Origin: Blepharisma japonicum
Lineage: Eukaryota > Ciliophora > Heterotrichea > Heterotrichida > Blepharismidae
NCBI GenBank assembly: GCA_949751835.1
Contig: CATKHK010000037.1
Coordinates: forward strand, 1 to 64,000
Length of the DNA: 64,000 nt
Reading direction: 5' to 3'
Below the pieces are notes generated by a model. That model searched no databases. It was not told the DNA's origin and was given only the letters and a program-made list of their open reading frames with translations. Made by a program: the position numbers and the translations under genes. How positions within the stretch are numbered: position 1 is the first letter of the stretch; each line of letters begins with the position of its first letter. Below are positions 38,999 through 51,668 of this stretch, one piece after another.

Positions 38999-40309
38999 AA
39001 TTGAAATTTAAAGTTGAGAATTTCGAATTTTATAATTATTGTTTGAAAATAAACATCCTCGGGCAATTTGTATATTTAAGAATGAAAAAATCATCGGAAA
39101 ATGCCTATTTTGAAAAAATTAAAGTCTTTTGAAAGAGAAAACAAATTTTTTGAAAAATTTGTTTATTTATAATTTTTTAAATACAATAAATATTTTTTAT
39201 AGTAAGATTCTGGTTAATTAAATTACCTTGAAATGAAAACCATGAAAGAGCACTTTGCTTTATTCTCTTAGGTAAGGTAATGAAATTTATGTTTATAATG
39301 AAGGTTAAATTCTTTATCAACCTTTAATTCCTATTTCAAAAATTTAATTTTTTTTTGACTTCATAATTTCATTAATATAGATTGTCTTTAAAAAAGATTT
39401 TATCATTTCAGAATTATTTTAGATAAGAAAATTAAATAATTTTTTAATTAAAAAGATTCTCCTCTAAAAATTCAAAATCAATTTTTTTTAGGTTTTGCTT
39501 TAAGCAAATTATTTATATATTTACTTATTTTCTCTTTTAAATTTTAATTTATGCACTTCAACTTATCTTTACTATACAAGTAATTAGCATTTGCTATTCA
39601 GCTAGACTTAAATGATTTGTTTCCTGGCCAAAGAAAATTATTACATTTGCTAAATAATTTTCGAGTCTATTTTAATTGTCTAAACGTTGATATTGCGATT
39701 TGGCTTTAAAAATCTTAAGCAAAACACTTCAGCATTTCATGAAGGATCATTAAAATTTGATTTAAATATTTTATAAATATTTATTGGAAACTAATTATAT
39801 CTCCTTTTAGTGCTATTTTTGGTATTTTCAGAAAAAATAGAAGCATCTAAAGCATTAAGAAACATATAAAAGTTAATTAAAAACACAATTTTGGCAAAGA
39901 TTCAAATAATGATTAAATGATACTTATTCCAAGTTATAGACTAAAAATTACGAATATTGATGACAATGATCAAGGCCAAAAGATTAATTGAAAAATTTAA
40001 ATTAGATTTCCAAGTTTTTTAGGTTTTTTAAGTCGCTTAGACCTATGGATAGAGAAAGATGGCGTTGATATAAAGATTTTTAAAAAAATCTAAAAAGTTC
40101 TGATGCAAAAATATAAGCAAATTCATTGATATTTACCACTTTTATTACGTTCGGAAAGTCTTCTCATATCAAGATTTCTAAAAATTCAAAAAAATACTCT
40201 AAGCTAGAAAAATAACTCTCCATCTCCGAAACGGGAAATCCAATCAAAATTTTTATTGTGAGTAAATTAATTTTAATTAAATTATTCTTTAATCCATCCT
40301 TACTAAAAA
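38999..40309. other. AT-rich intergenic region
   Basis: 1.3 kb of AT-rich sequence with long T and A runs, no open frame with protein-like composition, leading into the upstream module of surface gene 3. Nothing recognised. Confidence 0.45.
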
Positions 40310-40807
40310 GGCTTATTTTAAAGTTTTAAAACAATTTCGGAATACTAATCTGATTAAAAGTCGCCATATTTGCTCTACGATTCTTGTATGCATCGACGAC
40401 CTAAAAATTGAATTTCTTCTCCTCGCTCTCATCATTAGTTTAGTAAACTCCTTATCATTTCTTAGCCTGAAGAAAGACTGATTTCTTCAAATTCCTTCAA
40501 TAATAAAAAAAAAAAAATCGTTAAAAATGAGTTCTCATGATTCCATGCCAAAAATCTGACTTTCAATTGTAAGGTTTTAAATTTCAAATTCAAGTCAAAT
40601 TCAAATCATTAAATCTTTTAGTCAATAGTTTCTTCTTGACCTTTTCTTCAGTCTTAAACCCTTCCTAAATCAGAACTTCATAATTTTTTCATGAGATTCA
40701 ACGCATTAAATGCATACAATTCTTCCCCATTTCGATTTTTCTTCAATTTTTTCACAAAAATACATTTAGAAAAAATTCCCATAGCTCTCATACTCTTCTA
40801 AGGCACG

Positions 40808-40868
40808 AGAGCTTAAGTTTTGTCTCCGGCATCTTTATAATTATAGACTTCCGCAGAAAAGTACTTAT
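40808..40868 (+). promoter_or_regulatory. Conserved upstream block of giant surface gene 3
   Basis: Third copy of the family element: ttttgtctccggcatctt, tataattata, agactt; it has one C-to-T change in the GCCTCCGG core and lacks the tatata string at the end, carrying ttatttta instead. The companion element gtaacgcatttaagc is at 40936-40964, close to the ATG at 40982. Confidence 0.6.
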
Positions 40869-40981
40869 TTTAAGTAAAAGATAGAAAAGGTCCCATAGGT
40901 GCAAAAAACAAAATCGGTAAAATTTTTTCAGGCCAATTTTTGTAACGCATTTAAGCGAATTCGAAGTGTTCTAATTCAAAA

Positions 40982-43900
40982 ATGAGAAATATTATAAGCT
41001 TTCTAGCTCTCATATTGTTTGTTTCTGGAGATCCTTCAAGAATTGCTAAAGATGGCTACTTGGATCCTGGAAAAATCAGATGATGAAAAGATAATTGGGC
41101 TCCTAGTCCTATTGAACTCTCTCAAACCAATTCTGGGTCCACTGGTGTTACTGTCACTGTACATTTTAGACCTCAAACATCTTTGCCGACAACTGGGAAC
41201 ATATGAATTGTTATTGTGACTGTACCATCAGCTTTTTCAACCCCAACAATTTATACTTCTAGCCTAATGGCAATTGTAGCAAGTACTGATACTTCTTTTT
41301 CATTCTCTTTATCAACTGCTTTACCTTCCGCAGGAGTCTATGGACCTTTTCAGATTGTGACTAAAACTTCATCAGCTGGGCAAATCTATGATGCAAACTA
41401 CGTTTTTGGTTGTGTCGCAGTTTCAGCCTCAGTTTCTTCTCCTTCTTCTAGCTCTTTGACAGTCAATACAGTCACTTTAACGGCTACAACAGCAATTGTT
41501 GGCTCATCAGATGGACTCTATTTTACTTTTACAATTCCTTCAGGCACTAATCTTTGGAAGCATGATATCTTTGAAATAGTCCCTGACAAGTACTGGACAA
41601 TTCCTTCAAGCCCAACTTGTGCTTCTGTAGATATTTCAGGTACTACTAACTATATCAAAGGTCCTAAAGGAGATAATAGCCTACCTTGTGCTATTGCTCA
41701 GTCTGGAGGAGTTAATGGAGGATATAACACTGTTAAATCAAGCTCTGCTACAGGAAACAGCATTTATATATATGGACTTTCTCAAGATGCTATTATAAAT
41801 TCAAGCTATCAGGTCAAGCTTCAAGTTTCCAGCTTTACTTTGCCTTCTTCAGCTGTTTCAGCTTCAAGCTTCCAATGGTCACTGAAAATCTGAAGATGGG
41901 GAACCACCAATTTGCTTGCTCAATTTGCTGGAAGTGGACCATTGACACCAGTCGCAGGAGCTATAACAGTAAACTCGTGGGTTCCATATAATTCTAATGT
42001 GCAGCCAGCAGATATCCCAAACACTTCTAACTCTTTTTATATCTTCACCAAACTTACTTTGCAAACAGCTCATCCAATCACTATAGGATCCATAACTATT
42101 ACCTTTTCCAATACAGATATTAATAGGGGCAAATGGTGGCAAGACGCAGCAAATGAAAACTTAGGGTCAAATAATCAAGGGCTATGCTATTTGAATACCT
42201 ATGTTAATGGTGTAACTTGCAGTGTAAGCAGCCAAACTGTAGTAACTATCTCTTTTGCTAGCCCAAGTTCTGGTCTTGCTGCTAATACAGCAATTTCTAT
42301 AACTCTCTTAACCAAACTCAGTGCAGGTGCAAAGGTTTCATCAATAGTAAGCACTGATAATGTTTCTTCTAAAAATATTGACCAATTTACTTCAGGGTAC
42401 TCTTGGACTTTTAGCAGCTTATCTTCTTCGTCTTATACGTCAATGGTTGATTTACAATTTTATGTAACAGTTGGGACTTCTGCTAATAGCACAGGTTATG
42501 GAACAGTCAATTATGAAGATTCAAATTTTGTAGCAGGTCTACAAAAAGGAGGCTATCAATCTACTTCGCAATATTTGATGTGAGAATTGTCGCCGCAAAC
42601 AACTTGGGCAGCCAATTATAATTTGGTGATAAGCTTATCTTTTTCAGGCTCAGGGGTGCAATTGAACCAACCCTATATTAAATCAACAGCTCGCTTTTTA
42701 GACGCTCTATGGAAAAACGGCGTTTCCACTCCACAAGCACTGAGTTCATCTGGAGGCTCAACTTCTTTAGGGCCAGCATCTGGAACTCCAGGATCAATTA
42801 CCATTCTAATGTCTCAGAGTAGGGCTCCAGCATCAGGAAATTATTATATATTCGCATACGGAGATCCATCAACCACTGATACTCAGGTAACTGCACTCCC
42901 ATTCGTCACTTCAAATATTGCAACTTTCTATGAGTGTTGGGCCAAGGCAACACCTCCTTCAGGAACCTCAGGAAGCTCTGAATTTTTCAGCTACGTTTAT
43001 TCAGTATATCCTGGATCAACAACAGATAGCAGTTTAACTTATGCTCCATTATGCTCAGATGGCTATGCCGGAGTTCCAATTTCTGTAACTTTTCATGCAC
43101 TTACACTTCCTTTTAACTTTGCTGACACAACTCGCCTTTACTATCTTGATGTTTCAATTAAAGGATCATCATCTTCAATCCCTTCAAACTTGGGCAGTGG
43201 CTTAGCTGATGGAAGCAGCTTCCCTGTAATCTCGACTACAGCTGGTATTACTCCAAACGCAGCTATTTCTAGCAATGTGGTGACTATTTCTGGACTTGGC
43301 TTTGTCAATGCTGGTGAAACTGCCAACGTAATGATACCGAACGGAAATACAGTATCTTTGGCAGGGGGTCTTACTTTTTATTATCTGCAAGCTGGAGCAA
43401 ATCCTTCAAATAAGATGGTATTGTATACAAATACCATTTCTTCAGATCTTCTTACTTCTACAAGCACTTCAAAAGCATTTAGCACAATCTCAGTTTCAAG
43501 TCCTTCAAGTGCAGCTTATACTGTAGGAGGCTCTTCTGCTACTTCTATTAGCCTCACAGCATCAAATTCAATATCTAATTGGGTTGGAGTCAGTTTGTCT
43601 GCAGGATTCACCTTGCCTAGCGGTTATTCATTGAGCTTAGGAGGTAGCACATTAAAATCATATAGCATTTCTTCATCAAGTAGCACCTTTATAGGAGGGT
43701 TTGTAATTGGCTCGGTTTCAGCCACAACTAGTCTTAGTTCAACTAGCTTAAGTTTAAGCAGCTTAAATGCTCCATTATCTACAGGACAAAGCTCAGACAA
43801 TAATAGCAATGGAAAATTCACTGTCTTTGCCACAGGAGCGCTAGGAGCAGTATGTGTAGCTATAAGCCAAGTTTCTAATAAAGTAAGCTCTGCTAAGATT

Positions 43901-46900
43901 ACAGGAGATCAGTGCTCAATTAGTAATCCATACGCCCAAGGGCCAGATTCAGTTGACTCTACTCTAACACTTACATTTATGACTCTAAATCCAATTCCTG
44001 CTGGTGGTAGCATTGTTATTACTCTTTCAAGCTCATTTAATTTATTTACTTCAACTTCATCATTACCATTTACAACCTGCCAAGGTGTAGGATTCACTGA
44101 TCAATCATCAACTACTCCACAAAAATGTGTGATAAGCTCATCAATGGTTACTTTGTCTCAATTTTCTCAGGTTGCTGCTGGATCTGTGTCTGTAAAAATA
44201 TTCCATGTTGTTCCTGCCTCAACCTCTGGAAGCTCACTATTTTGCTTTATAGCTGTGAATACTTTTAATGCTGTAAATGGCTATCTTATAGACTCTGCGA
44301 CTGGCTTGACTAATTCTGTCTCTATTTCACCCTCTAGTGCAATAGGCTCCACAAATGCCAGTTCTTTTACGTCTAAAGCTTATCCAAATATAGCAGGGGC
44401 AACCGCTGATATATATCTTACCTTTTCTTTATCAAAAGCAGTGCCTCAGCATGGCCTCATAACAATTACTCCAGGATTTGTAAGCTCATTAACTTCCTCA
44501 AACGGAGATTTCTCAAGTTCCTGCTGGACTGATCAAGACTATTTATCTTGCAATATTGTTAATACCAATGGAATTCAGCTGCAATTAAGTAATGCCCTTC
44601 CGGCAAATCAGCCAATAAGAGTTTATTTAGATATGGTGATTACCCTTCCTTCCTCTAATTCTACGACTACAGGCTGGACAATATCATCTTCATGGGGAGG
44701 AGTTTCAATAACAGCTGATTCTACTTCTCTAACCCCAGCAACATTCCCACAGACTATAGGAGCAGCTGTGAGCAATACTATTACGTTAACCTCAGTTTTG
44801 CCTATTAACTCACAAACTTCAGATGAAACGACTTCCTATACTTTTAATTTTTCGTCGAGTAAAACAGTGGCGAGTTCTGATGTATTTGTGATTGAGTTTC
44901 CTAAAGACTTTGGCCCTCTTCTTGGACTAGCATATTTGGTTTATCCAGATTGTTCGCCTAATAATTATTATACTACGTGCAGCTCAACGGCTTTAGGAAT
45001 TGCAAGTGGGACTCTTTGTAGTGTGGATCATTGGAAGCTTACTGTGACTGGAATTACTAAAGAGACAACTTCACCTTCCACAAATATTGATATTACTGTG
45101 GATATGATCCAGAACCCTGCAGCAGGAACTACTAATGGAAAATTTAACTTATATCAATATGGCTCAGATGGATCAATCAAGGCTTATGCCCAGAAAGCCA
45201 ATACAGTGACTATTGCAAGCCTTGCCTCAACGATACTTTATCTTAAAGATGCGATGGTTGATGTGATAACTCTTGAGAAATCAGCTATATATACATTTGA
45301 TTTCTACCTTTCCTCTTCCACTACCTTTACTACTGACTACACCATCTCCATCTACTTCCCACAACAATTCAACAATAAATTAAGAAATGGAAGCACAGTG
45401 CCTTGCAAGTCAGTCTTCTTTGATGAATCATCCTCATCTGCAAGTACCACAACAAGCCAACCTTTAAGTTCTGCAACCTCATGCTCTGTATCAGGCTACA
45501 ATGTCACTCTTGGTTTCCCAAGCTCTTTGGCCTCAGCCACAGCAACGACATCAAGAATTCAACTTCAGCTGTCAGGCTTCTACAACCCTGAGTCAGGTAT
45601 ATCAAGGACTGTAGGATGGGATGTGACTGATTATGGCACTTTTAGCTCAACCAAGTTTAGTGTATATAGTGATAAGTTTGCAATAGCTGTCAATCAGAAC
45701 AGCAAAAGCCAGATATATGCAGAAAGCAGCTTTAACCTTAACTCAGCTTATATTGGATATATAATCGGTTATGGCTCAGGATATTCAACTCTTAGCAACT
45801 CTAGCTTATCAAAAATTAGCTTATTACCTGGCCAGCAAAGCTCCGATATCACTATTTCGATTCTTGATAGTAATAATTGGCCTATGAAATCAAAATCATT
45901 TAAGCTAAGCCCAACTACAAACGCAAATTACCCTGATAACGGTAACCTCAAATATACATCAGTCTTCTCTAATTTCACTATATATCAGATGGTTTCTCAG
46001 TTTAATTTTAGAGTATCAGCTTCAAGCAGCTCAGCGTCTGGAATTTATTATATCGATTGGGAAGCACCTATAGAAACACTGCAAAGTGGAGTTTCCAATC
46101 CTTTATATGTCGCCCCTATGAGTATGATGATAGAAGTATGTAGCTCCTTGTCTGCTATATCTGTTAATGTTGACCCTCTACCAACCTTCTATCAATACTA
46201 TACCAGTCTTCCAATCAGGGTATCTCTGCCAAATGCTCCTGCTTCCCAATTAATTGTAACTCCAGCATTTTCAGTCGCGGGATTTACAATCACCCCTGCT
46301 TATCTATCCTTTGGCCCTGATGTTAATTCTCTTTACTTTCAAGTCGTCGTTGGCTCTTCCTTTGTATCCTCAACAACCACACAGCCAACCCTTAGTTTTA
46401 CTTTGACAGGGACAGATGCAGCTGCTTATGCAGTACCAAGCAAGATGACAGTGACTGTCACTACGGTGTACCCTACTACTGTGACAGCTACCCCAATATT
46501 ATTAACCACCAAAGTAAGCGCTTCTGAGTTCAAAATTTCAGTCACAACTACGCTGCCTGGAGTTTTGTATTGGGGACTTGGATGTCAAGGCTCTCAGGTT
46601 CCTACCTTTTCTAGTCTTAGATCTTTGGTTTCAGATCTTGTGAATCCATCTAAATCTATTCAAACTCTTCAGGAGCAATTAGCTTATCAATATCAACATA
46701 CGGAGACTGATATTGATCCAACTAAAGGTGATACTGATATCAATTCATTTTTCAGAAGAATGCATGCCCAACATTGCGGTGAATACTGAGCATCTTCACA
46801 GGTTATCAGTACGTCTGGTGCAACTGTAGATTTAAATTGGTTGATGGCAGGAACTAATTATACTTTTTCTGCTTATATTGCGACAAAATTGACTAATAAT

Positions 46901-47719
46901 ACAGCTGCTTATCCTCTAAGCACTTATAACTTCACTACAGATGCGGCTGGACAATATTATAGCACATCCGTCACTTTCTCAGGAACAGTTACTGCAAGCT
47001 CGAGCAGCAATATTGCTAATGTCCTGGCTAAGAATATGGGTGTCAATCCTTCATGGTTGACTTATGTATCTTCATCAAGTAGAATGCTCCAAACAACCTC
47101 TGGCTCTACAAAGACAACGTTTACTTATAATGTCCTTTCTGATAGCAGATATCCAGCTTATACTTCTTCAGGAATGATCGCAAATTTAAATACAAATCAA
47201 GCTCAGGCTACTTCTGATTTCTCTACTTCATTATCATTAACTGCTACAGCACTTGGGACATCGACAGCTATTTCAACTGGAACAACACCATCATGAATAG
47301 CTTCTCCAGCAAAAATTTCAGTCGCTGATACATATGCGAATTTCTCTGCATCTTCTTCACAAGCTGGAACAATTTATGCTACTTGCTCAAGTAATAACCT
47401 CGCAGGCCACATTACTTATGCATGGCAAGTTTCGTTAGGAATAGATGCAACTACTGAAAAAGTTCCTTCAGCAAATGTCGTTAGCGCTGCTTCTGTAACT
47501 GAAAGCATTAAAGTTTCAGGATTGACTCCTGGGACTGCTTATATTTGCTACTTCACAGCTTGCAATACATATCCTGTTTCACCTTCTTGCATTGATTATA
47601 CCTCTACTAATCCTTTGCCAAGTATATCTTTTACCACTACTGGATCTTCAAATAATGATGGTGCAACTATGATGGGTGCAAGCGCAGCTTTGGCTTTAAT
47701 CTTAATACTGCTTAACTAA
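40982..47719 (+). CDS. Giant GPI-anchor-like surface protein 3
   Basis: 2,245 residues in one frame, provided UGA is Trp: seven in-frame TGA (41081-41086 twice, 41204, 41891, 42581, 46787, 47294). Five align with TGG of the paralogues (KIRWW, KIWRWG, LMW, EYWASSQ, PSW); no in-frame TAA/TAG was found. Signal peptide MRNIISFLALILFVSG, then the same Ser/Thr-rich beta-type ectodomain, conserved Cys pairs (PDCSPNNYYTTC), FFRRMHAQHCGEYW, MGVNPSWLTYV, and a GPI-type tail (NNDGATMMGAS then LALILILLN). It uses TGA for Trp far more than copies 1 and 2. Its closest relative is the deleted copy at 59551-60641. Surface coat or antigen role inferred. Confidence 0.85.
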
Positions 47720-49580
47720 AGCGTTATCCTTCTTAAATGTTGTTTTAAATTTAAATTTAATTTAATATTAGTCTATATGCCATAAATGAAACTGCATCTA
47801 ATGTTTTTTCTGATATGCCTGAATAGAGTCAACTTATAATTATTTTGAAGAAATTAAAAAGCTAATTAAAATGATTATTTATCTTATGTAAAGAATATTA
47901 TTTGTGTTAAAATTTATTAAATAATAATAATAATAAATAGTCAAAACATAGAGCTTTAAAAAGTATATTTGCTATTAAATCCAAATATAATTACAGTTAT
48001 TAGATTTTTTATTTATATTAAAAGCAAAAAAACTTTAAATTTCCTAAAATGATCATACATATATATTTTGAGCATAAATACCAAAGGATAGCGTTTCAAT
48101 GAAATTTAAATCTTCGTTGGAAAATGAACTCTTTAAATCAAAAAAAGTATAAATGGGTTTTAAGCATAATTGAAAACAAGTTTAAATGCATTCCAAACAA
48201 AAAATTCAAACTGATAATAACTTTTACTATTGATAAAGTATTGACATATTGATTTAGTATGCAAACTAAGCTTCAAGAATAAATAAAAGGAGTTAAGAAA
48301 CAGGAAAATTATCCATGTAGCAAACTAATAATAATAAAAAATAACCAAGAGAATGCAAACCAGAAACAAGCTATGAAATGCTCAAAAGTGCTACAATGTG
48401 TGCGCAAAGCATTTTCTAGAAAATATGTGTCCATTTCTATTTATAGTTATCAATTAGGTAAGTCCATGGATAAATAAGATTTTAAATAAATTAGAATTTT
48501 ATTTTAAATTCATTTATTCTAACTTATGCTGAAAGACGATCAAAATTATAGATAAATAAAAATGATAAAATTATAGTATCAGAATTAAAGATAGACAATA
48601 AAAATTAAAACTTTTCTATTAGCTAAATTAAAATATGATCCTTGGTAAAATAACAGTTCATTTTGGAAAGGAAAATAAGAATGATTATAAAAAAACAATT
48701 TTGGTAGTTAAAAATATTTAACTTTCTGTTTTGCCCTAATAATTAAAATGGAAATTTGCATAAAAAAGAATTCTCGAGAGCCTTTACTTTGCAGTTTTGC
48801 CTATCAGTTTTATTGCACTGTTGAAGGAAGCTTAATTGGGTATCTTAGGAAAGCAAGGCTATGGAGTATAAACTACAAAAGATTGCTGAAATTAAAACAC
48901 TAAAAGAAAAGAAGTATGAATCAAAACTATATAAATAAAGATGTTAAAGTCAACTGAAGCAATGAAGGAGCTGATAGCAATTAGTTATTTATTTATTAAC
49001 AGCTTAGAGTCTTAAATCTATATAATTAATATATTTTTATATATTGACTTGCATAAAGCAAGCTAGGGAATAAATTTGAGACATCCAATTTTTTATTAAG
49101 AAATTTATAGAGGAGCTTTATAATTAATGCTAATATTTAAGGAGCCAATTCAAACTAATTTCCCTTTAATTTCACCCATACAAAGCAAAAATGTGTCAAG
49201 AAATTAACTATTAAAAGGTGCAATCGAATAAGTCAAACTGTCAATTTTAGTGCTTTGCGAAAGAGAAAATACCTAAAATCCTAATTAATTCAAGTCTTAA
49301 ATATATGATATTAGTGAAAACAATATAATTAGAATTCCAAAATAAAATTAAAAGGACCTTGAAAATTGAAGTTTATTCTGCAGCAAAAAGAGATTAAATG
49401 ATTAGTATACTTTTGTTTCTTGCGTTAAATAAACGCCTTCTATTTAAAATTATATGAAAAGCCTAAACTCAAATGCCTGAAAACCCTTAAGAGTTCGGGC
49501 CAATCTGCCTCGACATTTTAGCGTATATATACGTCCTTCAAGTCAAAATCCAAACAAATAAAAAATAAAAAATCAATATA
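47720..49580. repeat. Duplicated 3' flank of surface gene 3, left copy
   Basis: Aligned with 60642-62735 in the same orientation (agcg(t/c)tatccttcttaaatgttg onward). Contains the deleted copy of the small basic gene (48748-48990). Similarity fades after ttcaagtca (about 49540). A 12-base perfect palindrome cgtatatatacg lies at about 49521-49532. Otherwise AT-rich without genes. Confidence 0.75.
48748..48990 (+). pseudogene. Small basic gene with internal deletion
   Basis: Starts MEICIKKNSREPLLCSFAYQ exactly like copy 4 (61760), but after LIGYL the sequence jumps directly to GAAAGCAAGGCTATGGAG, the codons that follow the intron in copy 4. About 190 bases, including the putative DNA-binding core and the intron, are missing. 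The junction falls on a shared TTAG in both flanks, so a microhomology-mediated deletion is likely. The tail has further changes (an in-frame TAA after the ESKLYK-like segment). Confidence 0.75.
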
Positions 49581-50094
49581 CCCAAAATTGCTTATGAATC
49601 ATCCTGAGTGTTAAATTCTCTGAGACAAATATAGAAAGATAAAAAAATGCATAGGATATGGGTACATTACTTAAAGCATTGTAGTGTGATAATAAAAGTA
49701 TTTTTCTACTATAAAGGATAAATTTCTCACACTAGTAAGAAATAGGGCTAAAAACTAATCGTTTTATTTGGCCAGTAGGTTGATTTTCTATTAGAGCAAA
49801 GCTCTCAATACATCACGCTCTATTTTTCATAAGACAGCTAACTTGTATTGCATCTCAAGCCTTTTTTTAATAATTACTCTTAAAAAGAACCAGTAGTTAT
49901 GAATTATCTATAAATTTTTATAGGGATGATATATTTATAGGTTTTTAGCAAGTCTGATGAGGATCTTGTTATTCAGATTTATAAATCTATTGATAAATAT
50001 GGAATCTCCATCATCTTATTATAGTAACTATTATGATTTTTGCTGCTTATATTATTTAGCATCATAAAAATTGATCTTTAATATCCTCCTTCAA
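49581..50094. other. AT-rich spacer
   Basis: No gene recognised. Partly may be decayed upstream sequence of the receptor-like fragment that follows, but no convincing alignment is visible. Confidence 0.4.
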
Positions 50095-51035
50095 TGAGTT
50101 TTATTTTTTATTGATAAAAGTAAAAACTATTCTCGATATTATCAGGCAAGAAAATATGGGTATGATAATTATTTAATTTTTGTAAATATTATAGACGATT
50201 TATGTGCTCTATTTGGTCTTATAGCTGTATTTCCTCTGGTTTATTGCCTTTCTGAATGCTCTCAAATACTTATTTCAAAGAAATTTAGAAAAATACTTAG
50301 AGATTATGAATTTTGCAATTTTTTACGATTTTGGACAGTATGCGATCTTGAAATCAGTTTTGCCTCTATAATTGGAGTTTTAAGCACAAAAGATAATAAA
50401 ATATTCGAAAACCCTATAAATTCCACTAATTATATTTTTTGCTGATTTTTCATTGTAAAGATAATTTAGATTCTAATATCAATTACTCAGTTTCTTCATG
50501 CATATTTTAGCTTCAAAAATTTGACGAAAATTATAAATAGAAGTGATAAAAAATGATTGGCTACTTGAAAAACCTTTTTCTACGAATTCAAGAACAGCTC
50601 AGGATTTATGAGCACGCAATTTTATACTCTATATTTTATAATTCATTTGCTATTTTACTAATCTTTTCATTTATTAAAATTCATTTTATCTGCAAACATC
50701 TGACTTTTCTGAATTCCCTTGTCAAATAGATTAGGCAATATTTGACATATGGAATAAATCGACTGTAGATGATGCAAGCGATTAGTTTTTATTGATGTAA
50801 AAGTATTTTTAAATGATTTTCCTCAGTCCTTATTTTTTTGATCTAGAGCCAATCAGCATTAAAATAATGGACAATTTAATTATTTATTTTACTACTTTTC
50901 TCATGGCAGTCCAAACAGCTGGTCCAATTATAAATTCTTTAAAAGAAATTTATTTAATTGCTAAAAGAAGCAAGAAAAAGGTATTTATCCACAATACCTT
51001 CAGAGGTGCCATGGTCGTCAACTTTCAGGAGTAGC
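50095..51035 (+). pseudogene. 3' fragment of a receptor-like membrane protein gene
   Basis: Aligned with the last third of the intact gene at 51669-56267: starts at the FIDE-like segment before YYQAR(T)YGYD, includes the C-L-I-A-V-F-P-L-V-Y-C membrane segment, the 15-nt intron (50455-50469), the W-L-A-T-W region and the C-terminal MDNLIIYFTTFL...NSLKEIYLI..R end. A stretch of about 150 bases around the FGRR(L)IF region is disrupted, and other indels occur. The entire extracellular part is missing. It is the tail of an older tandem copy lying directly upstream of the intact gene. Confidence 0.7.
50455..50469 (+). other. 15-nt intron retained in the receptor-like fragment
   Basis: gtaaagataatttag, positional equivalent of 55587-55601. 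Conserved GT...AG ends and length in a decayed copy support a real intron that predates the duplication. Confidence 0.75.
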
Positions 51036-51668
51036 AATTTAAAAATTAAATTTTGAATAACTTTGGTCACCAAGCACCTTAGATAATGCATATCAAATTC
51101 TTCTATAGGTTAAAAAATTAATTATAAATAATGCTTAATAAAATTTTTCTTACTTCATAAAATAATATATTATAATTCAGATGGCAATTTTCAAAGTTTG
51201 ACAAAGTTTATATGCTAGTTCATATTTCTTCGCCACTTGGAATAAAGAATTTCATAATAAAAATGTAAAAATATAGTGTTGAAGTTTTATATTATGCTAT
51301 TCGAAATGCAAAAGCAAAGCTCAATTTATGTTTTTGACAGATATTTTTTGATGCGAGATTTTCTAGCTTGAAAGAAAAGCAAAAACTAAAGCATCAATTC
51401 ATATAGTAAGTAATTAAGCACAAATAAAGTGTAATAAATTTTGTTAAAAATAGCCAAGCTACAGAAGAAAGTGAATAAATTTGACTCTTGATATAAATAT
51501 TAAGTATATAAAAATAAAATATCCAAAAAAGATTAGCACTTCTGAGATTTTAATCAAGCATTAGTTTCAAGAATGCTATTGAGATTAAATCCAATCTAAT
51601 AATTTATTAGTTTGCATCATATTAACTTCCATATATAACCTAAATTTACACGATTGTTATAAATTAAG
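51036..51668. other. 5' flank of the receptor-like gene
   Basis: AT-rich. The last about 250 bases (from about 51410) are conserved upstream of the second copy (62815-63007), including ttgcatcatattaacttccatatataacctaaattta immediately before the ATG, which probably contains the promoter and 5'UTR. No gene within. Confidence 0.5.

Noticed and set aside
11807-47719. UAA/UAG = Gln code of Paramecium/Tetrahymena type
   Set aside because: TAA ends all intact genes at homologous positions directly after conserved C-termini, and no internal TAA/TAG-as-Gln positions were found.
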